A stretch of DNA of 64,000 bases from Leptobrachium leishanense. Its lineage: Eukaryota > Chordata > Amphibia > Anura > Megophryidae. The stretch covers positions 7,187,733 through 7,251,732 of the forward strand of contig CM019068.1 of assembly GCA_009667805.1 (NCBI GenBank), read 5' to 3'. Both the position numbers and the translations under genes were made by a program. Positions 57,795-64,000 of this stretch are shown one piece after another. The notes below the pieces were generated by a model. That model was not told the DNA's origin, made no database searches, and worked only from the letters and a program-made list of their open reading frames with translations. Within the stretch, counting starts at the first letter, position 1. Each line of letters opens with the position of its first letter.

Positions 57795-58017
57795 TGTTCT
57801 AGTTATCGCGGTGCATTGTAGTAGACGTGTCAGTTTCCTAGTTGTGGTTTCATTGCTGAATTGATGCTGGACGCCATACTGTCAGTTATTCGGTCACAGA
57901 CGCACGGGCAGACTGGACACGCTGTATGTGTACGATCGTCCAGCGGCAATACAGCAATGAAACCACAACTATAAACCTGACACGTCTACTACAATGCACA
58001 GCGATAACTAGACCAGC
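57795..58017. repeat. Inverted repeat with 80-bp arms
   Basis: The arm 57795-57873 (agttatcgcggtgcattgta, gtagacgtgtcag, 'gttgtggtttcattgctg') is the reverse complement of 57937-58017 with few mismatches, around a spacer of about 63 bp. The right side runs on into a copy of the dispersed family seen at 4262-4510. Confidence 0.9.
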
Positions 58018-58348
58018 TATAAAACTAAATGGAATATTCAGAGAGCAATTTCAGTTTGCTGACCTTGCAGTGAATTCAGTAACAGACTGCCGCACATTGC
58101 CAAAAAGAGCCGCTGAATGTCGCCGAACTGGTGAGAAAAAATAATAAAAAGATGAAACTCGGCTATTTTTGAAAAAGGTATTTAAAAACAATAAAAATTT
58201 ATAGAAATAATAAAAAAGGTCTGTTACAGAATAAAAAAAAAAACACCATAAAAAAATGTGCCTCTACATGTACATTCACCTGCACCAGACACGGACAACT
58301 AACCGATGCCTTACTCCGAGCCCTAAACACCAACACTCCTCTCATTCC

Positions 58349-58432
58349 AGAATACCAGCACGAGTTGTCCTACAAGCACAAGTCTTACAAGTTACAGAGC
58401 GTTCTGAGAAAGTGACAAGGAGGGAGCACATG
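58349..58432 (+). pseudogene. Broken duplicate of the A2ML1 exon at 27079
   Basis: After ctctcattccag, the sequence aataccagcacgagttgtcc and 'tacaagcacaag' closely follows the exon 27079-27160, including the exon end (gagcacatg) and the donor and first intron bases gtcagtatta. Small insertions and deletions (tcttacaag inserted, one g lost in the gggg run) shift the frame, and a TGA falls near 58412. It is the only paralogous exon visible here. Confidence 0.9.
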
Positions 58433-58440
58433 GTCAGTAT

Positions 58441-58668
58441 TAGGGATGAGCTGTTAGGTTTGATCAGTTTGGAGTTCGACTCGAACATTGGCAGTTCGAA
58501 AGTTCATGAACTTCGATCTTTTTGGCGTGTTCGGTTCGAGTTTGAAAAAAAAAAAACATTTTGAAAAAAGTATAAAAAATGCTTAAAAAATACTAAAAAA
58601 TCTAGAAATAAAGAGACTCTTTACTGCAGAATATTATAAGCAACGGTTTATTAGATATTGAATTAAAA
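58441..58668. mobile_element. Truncated hAT copy, TAGGGATG type
   Basis: It begins tagggatgagctgttagg right after the pseudo-exon's donor sequence, shows gttcgaaagttc-type motifs, and continues with the inverted relative of 22640-22830. It stops abruptly near 58668, where the retrovirus-like sequence begins. Confidence 0.7.
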
Positions 58669-58689
58669 AACTACCCAGGGCAAGAAGGC

Positions 58690-59390
58690 GCGCATGTGGG
58701 CAATGATTACGGACGCAGTCAATGCGGTGGGTGAAAGGAAATTGAAATATGGTAGCTAATTCACTGTATACATATTTCTATATTCTAGTAATATTTGATA
58801 GCTATATAAATATATAGGGCCTGATTGACTGCTCAGCAAATACATAATGTGTTCATGAGATAATGCTGAGTCTGGTCTTTCTCTTGGCTTCCTGTTTTTT
58901 ATTAAGGAGTGCAAATTTTTTATTCAACTCCACTTCCTCTTGAAACTAAGAAGGCTGGCTGGCCGAGAGGAAGGGAGGGACACAGATGTTTAATTGTTCA
59001 TGTATATCCTATGGAACATTCTTATTTCCAAAAGCAGGATATAGCTGTGATGTCAATTTAGTCTTGCCTACTAGACAAGGACAGGAAATGTTTGTGTAAG
59101 TCTAGGTACTGCCCAAAGTAGAAAAAACATGTTTCCTATATTACTGACGTATTGATTCTTTATTGGCTTGTAATCCATGAATTTGTGACACTCCTATTTT
59201 GACAAAACTACTGAATGTTTGTAATTTGCCCCAGAGTAATAAGAAACACCCAAGACAGAATTTGTGTCCTGGTCTTTTATTCTCACTCGAGTTGTTTCCT
59301 GTATGGTCACTGGGTCGGGTGACAAAGCAGCTATCTCTATCATCACTGGACCGTGGCCATTCCTGTGATATTCTTGCAGAATACATTTCA
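58690..59390 (+). repeat. Putative 5' LTR, left edge uncertain
   Basis: The right edge is suggested by ca at 59389-59390, three bases before a TGG primer-site start. The left edge must lie between 58669, where hAT sequence stops, and about 58700. A TATA-like ctatataaatatatagg is at 58802-58818. The partner LTR is not in the window. Confidence 0.4.
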
Positions 59391-59393
59391 ATT

Positions 59394-59411
59394 TGGTATC
59401 AGAAGTGCGGA
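59394..59411 (+). other. Putative tRNA primer-binding site
   Basis: tggtatcagaagtgcgga starts with TGG, as expected for pairing with a tRNA CCA end, and follows the putative LTR end. The tRNA is not assigned. Confidence 0.5.
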
Positions 59412-59975
59412 TTTGAGCTAATCAACTTGTCTGGGTGAGTATGGGTTTACATATTTATTGTATTAATATTTATTGAACCTAATATTCATCATAGAACTTG
59501 CTTGTTCAAATTTTCGAACTCGCATTATTTGATTTGATAGTGCAAGAGTTTCTTTCGAATGATTTGATTGTTTGAGTGATGGTGAATGAAAATAGGATTT
59601 TTTACAATCGTCTGGGTAAAGAATAGTGATCCTTTCTCTTTGTTTCCTTGATCAATTGTTGGATGTCCCCGCTGTTAGTGACTCACATTTGAATTGTGTT
59701 GTAAAGAGTATTATATTTTAAAAGATAAATACCTTTAAGTTTCCCACCCCGAGAATTGGGTCCCTATTTACCTGACTACTTGTTATTTCCTATTTGTGCG
59801 TGTTCTCCCTGATAGTGTAGTTAAAAAGATTTTAAATAGAATGGAGATTGCTGTTTTGTGATTTGGCTCAGTGAGAATAGAGGAAACTGCGCATTTTTGC
59901 GACCCTTTCCCTCTCACCCTTTTAATTGTGCTGGACGTTCTCCTTCCCCCCTCCACTGCGCCTTTTTTTTGCGAT

Positions 59976-60345
59976 ATGGGTGCCAAAAAATCCTCCCATA
60001 TAGATCCAAAAATAAAGGGCAAATTAGATAAGCACTTCAATAAGAAGTTAATGCCCCAAAATGGCCCTGCTGAAACGCCCGCCAATTATGTACAACGTGT
60101 TGCTGGCGGATATTTCACCACGCCCTTTATAGATTGTCTTGCTGGTTGGACTACAGCCATGCATTCTTTTGATCCATTCCCAAATTCAGGAAGCTTCTCT
60201 TCCTATCATATGTCCATGATAAAAGGCTTATGTCTTGGCGACCAGAAAGCTTTCCCATATTTCCAACCTGACTCAAATTGGGATAGAAAATATATGAAGG
60301 AATGTGGAAAAGTGTGGATTCACTTGTCCTCTTCATATAACCCTA
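59976..60345 (+). pseudogene. ERV-like gag, first part (interrupted)
   Basis: The ATG at 59976 opens a frame beginning MGAKKSS, basic and with a possible myristoylation site. It stays open to 60343, where an LTR retrotransposon is inserted. The frame then runs into the foreign LTR and ends at 60449, so the native protein is cut. An upstream in-frame region from 59871 is open but lacks a better context. Confidence 0.65.
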
Positions 60346-61069
60346 TGAAGGAACCGTTCCCTTCCGTCTGTCCTGGCTCTCCAGACACCCCTTTGTTGCA
60401 GTCAGCCCGGCTACTGGGAGCGCTGTCCTCAGCGCCTCGAGTGGCTTGACCTGCCGGCTTCTGTTCCTCTGCCCTGGAGCCGTTAGGAATCTCCAGAAGG
60501 CCGCTCTCTGCCTTCTGAGGGTGAGTGTGGAGTGTAGCGTAGTTTGTAATAAAGACACCAGGCGCGGCTGTATGCTTTAAAACAGGATCCTCTCTCTCTG
60601 AGCTCTGAGAGTTCTCTGACTTTTTAATGAACCAAACGCCACCATTTATGCTGAAGTCCAACAGTCGTAATTTGCATACCCATACTAATTACATTAAGTC
60701 AGTTATTTACAATAAACATTCTTTACATTCTTTAGCCTTTCAGCTCACACAACATTTGTATATCCATTGTTCTAACACATCAGATTAAACACACACTATC
60801 AGAGATCCCTTGAATTAAACATGTACCTAGATAATGGGAAAAGCCCTGGTGCATAAATTACACAGCAGTAAAGCTTGTTTACTGTATACACAAAAACACA
60901 TTTACCTACAGGAATATAAGTATTTTTAAAACCAAAGCTATGCCATTTTACACTAAACTAATTTAAACTAAAACCAAACGATGTAAAATATATTTAAAAA
61001 CACACGATATAAATGAACATAAAGTCCCTTGGGGTTTGAAGCATGGAGCGTTACATCAGCTCCATGACA
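60346..61069 (-). repeat. 3' LTR of the nested element
   Basis: Starts tgaaggaaccgttccc on the + strand and ends ctccatgaca. It differs from its partner at about 20 positions, for example 60397-60412 and 61045-61057. Confidence 0.92.
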
Positions 61070-61083
61070 TATGTCCCCCCTTC
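61070..61083 (-). other. Polypurine tract of the nested element
   Basis: The minus strand reads aaggggggacata directly before the 3' LTR start, the expected place for plus-strand priming. Confidence 0.8.
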
Positions 61084-61140
61084 CAGAACGGCAGGGCAAG
61101 CTTAGATCCCAAACGGATCGCTTGCCACTGACGAGACTTC

Positions 61141-61890
61141 TCACCTTGTCCTTTTTTCTGCACCATCCTCAAAGTTCCAGGGTGCTGGCGCACAAGCATC
61201 ACCAGTGGGGTCCGACGGTCGCCACAGGGTATGCCTGGGTGTGGGTCCATAGTCTGTCGGGAGGAGGCGAGCCCCCGGGTTTCTCCACTTGTCCTTGTGG
61301 GCTGGCCCGTTGTCCGAGGGGTGCCCTATACTCTGGGGCCTGGTGTGTCGCTGGTGTAATCCTTTGTTGGTGTCCCCTCCTGGGGAAGTGTCTCGCTGTT
61401 GGGGAGAGGTCCCGCCTGTACCTTCTTCCAGGGTATCAATAACCCAGGGGGAACGAGTCCCAACTGCACGTGCCCCTGGTGCTCTGGCCAGCCATTGAGG
61501 GGAATAGGTGAGGCAAGAGGCCTCCAGCCTAAAGGGTTGGGAGGATGGGCAGAGGTTGGAAATGCTCTGCCCCATAGCCAGCGCTTCTGCTGGGGGGGTG
61601 GATGCTGGGGAAGTGCCTCCTTGCGGGAGAATGGCGCCCTCCATTCTCAGGGGAGCCATTGGTCGGGAGGGTAGCACCCTCTGGAAAAACTTGCCTGGAT
61701 CCTCTGGGCGAAAGTTGGGTGGTGGGAAGAGGTTGAAAATGCTCTGCCCTGTAGCCAGCGCTTCTGCTGGGGGGGTGGATGCTGGGGAAGTGCCTCCTTG
61801 CGGGAGAATGGCGCCCTCCATTCTCAGGGGAGCCATTGGTCCGGAGGGTAGCACCTTCTTGAAAAACTTGCCTGGATCCTCTGGGCACAA
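61141..61890 (-). pseudogene. Nested element gag, C-terminal part in shifted frame
   Basis: A 249-codon frame contains two near-identical copies of MAPLRMEGAILPQGGTSPAS with TPPAEALA. It continues the repeat pattern seen at the end of the 62942-61824 ORF in another frame, so one frameshift near 61900-61950 probably divides a longer Pro-rich protein. The last part is basic and Pro/Gly-rich without a CCHC zinc knuckle. Confidence 0.55.
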
Positions 61891-62345
61891 GTTGGGTGGT
61901 GGGCAGAGGCCAGCGGCACTCTAACTCGTTGCCAGCTCTTCTGCTGGGGGGACGGTTGTAATATACGGGAAACAGTTTTCCTCCAGTCTGGGTAGGGTCG
62001 TCGGCTGCGGGGCCGGCAGCCCCTGGGAGTCCTCACCGAAATCTTCTGTGTGGACCGAAAAAGGTGGGCAGAGGCCAGCGGCGCTGTTGCCAGCGCTTCC
62101 GCTGGAGGGGTAGATGCTGGGGACGTGTCTCCGGGCGGGAGAATGGTGTCCTCCATTCTCGGTGGGGTCATTCGTTGCTGGGCCAGCAGCCTGTGGAGAT
62201 CCTTGCTCGGGTCATCTTGGTGCAACTTGGGGAGTGGGCAGAGGCCAGCGGCGCTCTGCCCTGTCGCCAGCGCTTCAGCTGGGGGGATAGACACTGACAA
62301 AGTGTCTTCTGGCAGGAGGATGGCATCCTCCATCTCCGGTGGGAT
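61560..62345. repeat. 170-180 bp repeats inside the nested gag
   Basis: The phrase gccagcgcttctgctggggg and its following 'gggagaatggcgccctccat' occurs near 61577 and 61756, with diverged copies near 61930, 62090 and 62265. These code for the TSPAS-TPPAEALATG repeat. Confidence 0.88.
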
Positions 62346-62942
62346 CAAAGGTTGCGGGCAAACCAGCCCGGGGGGAACATCTGTCTGCTCCTCGTGGCAG
62401 ACTGTGGGGGGTGTAGCTTCCTTGACGGAAATTCCAGGCAAGCTGTAAATCTCCTCCCAAGTATCGCTGGGGAGTGCGGGTTCCTCCCATGAAGCTCCAG
62501 ACAAGCTGTAAGTCCCCATAAAAGGATCGCTGGGGGGTGTAGATTCCCTGGACGAAGCTCCAGGCGGGCTGTCAACCTCCACCCAGGGCTCTACGGGGTA
62601 GGTTTCAGGGGTGGGGTATTCTGTCCATGTCGCTTGGAGCTCGGCCAACCGCAGCTGGTGTTGGCGCTCCTTATCTCGCTCCTCATCTTCTTGGAGGTCC
62701 ATCATCAGTTGTACAACTGCGGCTTCGGAAGGGGTGGTGCCGCATATCTCTAATATTGCTCGAGCTTTCTTTCGAAGGTGATCTTCAGTGGCCAGAGTCG
62801 GGGTTGGGGTTCTTACCATTCGCTGGTCCATCCTTGTAAGCTCCTTGACCAGGGCTTTCTTGATTTTGGTGCCGGCGATTCCTCTACGGCACTCTAATAT
62901 GTATCTCAGCGTGTCCCTCTTGTAGTTGGCATAGCTGGCCAT
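61824..62942 (-). CDS. Gag-like protein of the nested LTR element
   Basis: This 372-codon frame starts at ATG 62942, about 50 bp inside the 5' LTR. The N-terminal part (MASYANYKRDTLRYILECRR, then GIAGTKIKKALVKELTRMDQ) looks like the short helical SAP-like start of many vertebrate Ty3-type gags. Next come a Gln/Glu-rich helical stretch (MMDLQEDEERDKERQHQLRL) and a long Pro/Glu/Ser-rich part with repeats of LPPGDTSPAS. No capsid-size globular domain or zinc knuckle is obvious. I assign gag by position and N-terminal look, not by a firm family match. Confidence 0.6.
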   Translation of the reverse strand: MASYANYKRDTLRYILECRRGIAGTKIKKALVKELTRMDQRMVRTPTPTLATEDHLRKKARAILEICGTTPSEAAVVQLMMDLQEDEERDKERQHQLRLAELQATWTEYPTPETYPVEPWVEVDSPPGASSRESTPPSDPFMGTYSLSGASWEEPALPSDTWEEIYSLPGISVKEATPPTVCHEEQTDVPPGLVCPQPLIPPEMEDAILLPEDTLSVSIPPAEALATGQSAAGLCPLPKLHQDDPSKDLHRLLAQQRMTPPRMEDTILPPGDTSPASTPPAEALATAPLASAHLFRSTQKISVRTPRGCRPRSRRPYPDWRKTVSRILQPSPQQKSWQRVRVPLASAHHPTCAQRIQASFSRRCYPPDQWLP

Positions 62943-62973
62943 TCTGCGTTTCTTCTGGGGTTGGAGAGCTTAT

Positions 62974-62992
62974 CCTCACCGCTTGCCACCAG
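62974..62992 (-). other. Primer-binding site of the nested element
   Basis: On the minus strand, two bases after the 5' LTR end (TTCA, then CAC), the sequence TGGTGGCAAGCGGTGAGG begins with TGG, as expected for a tRNA primer site. Confidence 0.65.
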
Positions 62993-62994
62993 TG

Positions 62995-63719
62995 TGAAGG
63001 AACCGTTCCCTTCCGTCTGTCCTGGCTCTCCAGACACCCCTTCGTTGCGGTCAGCCCGGCTACTGGGAGCGCTGTCCTCAGCGCCTCGAGCGGCTTGACC
63101 TACCTGCTTCTGTTCCTCTGCCCTGGAGCCGTTAGGAATCTCCAGAAGGCCGCTCTCTGCCTTCTGAGGGTGAGTGTGGAGTGTAGCGTAGTTTGTAATA
63201 AAGACACCAGGCGCGGCTGTATGCTTTAAAACAGGATCCTCTCTCTCTGAGCTCTGAGAGTTCTCTGACTTTTTAATGAACCAAACGCCACCATTTATGC
63301 TGAAGTCCAACAGTCATAATTTGCATACCCATACTAATTACATTAAGTCAGTTATTTACAATAAACATTCTTTACATTCTTAGCCTTTCAGCTCACACAA
63401 CATTTGTATATCCATTGTTCTAACACATCAGATTAAACACACACTATCAGAGATCCCTTGAATTAAACATGCAGCTAGATAATGGGAAAAGCCCTGGTGC
63501 ATAAATTACACAGCAGTAAAGCTTGTTTACTGTTTACACAAAAACACATTTACCTACAGGAATATAAATATTTTTAAACCCAAAGCTATGCCATTTTACA
63601 CTAAACTAAATTAAACTAAAACCAAATGATGTAAAATATATTTAAAAACACACAATATAAATGAACATAAAGTCTCTTGGGGTTTGAAGCATGGGGTTTG
63701 AAGCATCAGCTCCATGACA
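62995..63719 (-). repeat. 5' LTR of the nested element
   Basis: Partner of 60346-61069. Both begin (+ strand) tgaaggaaccgttccctt and end catcagctccatgaca. A short tandem gcatggggtttgaag occurs near its end where the other copy has gcatggagcgtta. Confidence 0.92.
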
Positions 63720-63720
63720 A

Positions 63721-64000
63721 AACCCCATTTCTAAAACTCCTAAAAATGTATCATGGTCCATAGATAATCCCCTACTTTACAATTCCTCTCCTCCTGCCCT
63801 TTCACAACCTACTCCCAAACCATCTTCCCTTTATCCCAGCCTTGACCCTAAGACTTTGGCAGCTGTGATTACAACTATTGAAACCACTACTAATCCTCTG
63901 CCTTCCCCCAAAGCCCTAACACAAAATATAGGTGTTTTAGGTGCTATCGTAGGAATACCCCATGTTGAAACAGAATCTGACACAGAACAAGATGAAACTA
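63721..64000 (+). pseudogene. ERV-like gag, continuation after insertion
   Basis: Immediately after the nested element, the frame beginning at 63721 is open to the window end, Pro/Ser/Thr-rich, in keeping with a retroviral p12-like or linker region of gag. The part before the insertion ends at 60343. I do not join the two parts here. Confidence 0.6.

Larger units (their letters stand above)
60344..63720 (-). mobile_element. Gag-only non-autonomous LTR retrotransposon, inserted in the ERV gag
   Basis: Two LTRs (60346-61069 and 62995-63719; 724 and 725 bp, roughly 97% alike by eye) flank 1.9 kb. On the minus strand the LTR starts TGTCATGGAG and ends CCTTCA. AACCC occurs just outside both ends (60339-60343 and 63721-63725), a likely 5-bp target duplication. 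Only a gag-like ORF is present; there is no protease, RT or integrase, so it must depend on a partner element. Confidence 0.9.
58669..64000 (+). mobile_element. Endogenous-retrovirus-like element, 5' part, runs off the window
   Basis: Inferred order: a 5' LTR ending about 59390, primer-binding site, leader, gag start at 59976, an inserted LTR element (60344-63720), then more open gag-like sequence to the window end. pol, env and the 3' LTR would lie outside. The ATG followed by a Gly and a Ser at the sixth position suggests an N-myristoylated Gag, favouring a retrovirus-like source over Ty3/gypsy. The exact class cannot be set without pol. Confidence 0.6.

Noticed and set aside
61071..61924. 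Plus-strand ORFs in the nested LTR element
   Set aside because: They lie opposite the minus-strand gag frame, between LTRs whose primer site and polypurine tract fix the minus orientation.

Overview
The window is vertebrate nuclear DNA, most likely from an amphibian (probably a frog). It has spliced vertebrate exons, wide non-coding spacing, and many hAT, Tc1/mariner, DIRS, L2-type LINE and LTR elements. I call amphibian from the combination of repeat families; the species cannot be read from the sequence.

One host gene dominates. It is the 3' half of an alpha-2-macroglobulin family gene on the + strand, best matched to A2ML1 (alpha-2-macroglobulin-like 1). Eighteen exons join with correct phase and no frameshift from the bait-region exon (7295-7448) to a stop codon at 55151-55153. 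They encode the end of the bait region, the MG7 domain, the CUB halves, the thioester domain (intact CGEQ) and the C-terminal receptor-binding domain. A further short exon at 2727-2783 is possible. The 5' half and promoter lie upstream of the window.

Nearly everything else is repeat sequence inside this gene's introns. In order: a CpG-rich 24-bp minisatellite (1-2531); a TTAA-flanked MITE; a fold-back structure around a 55-bp minisatellite (about 4.3-6.6 kb); a Tc1 element ending 19 bp before an exon (8602-10247); a 61-bp minisatellite (11.0-12.4 kb); a DIRS-type tyrosine-recombinase retrotransposon (12.9-18.4 kb); a hAT copy inserted in a 40-bp minisatellite (19-23.3 kb); a second hAT-like element (23.6-26.0 kb); a larger hAT element with transposase remnants and a nested Tc1 (28.1-32.9 kb); a 38/42-bp minisatellite (35.2-36.3 kb); and a roughly 13-kb array of 19-bp units in the last intron, interrupted by an L2-type LINE (41-54.3 kb).

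Downstream of the gene (55.2-64 kb) are another fold-back minisatellite, an 80-bp inverted repeat, and a broken duplicate of one A2ML1 exon, which suggests a neighbouring or former paralogue. The end of the window is a truncated hAT copy, then the 5' part of an endogenous-retrovirus-like element whose gag is interrupted by a gag-only LTR retrotransposon on the opposite strand.

I found no bacterial features, tRNA, rRNA or CRISPR. I did not find a clearly new biological system. The points most worth a second look are the transposon-borne minisatellites, the intronic 19-bp megasatellite, the GC-AG intron after the thioester exon, and a splice branch site apparently supplied by a Tc1 terminus.
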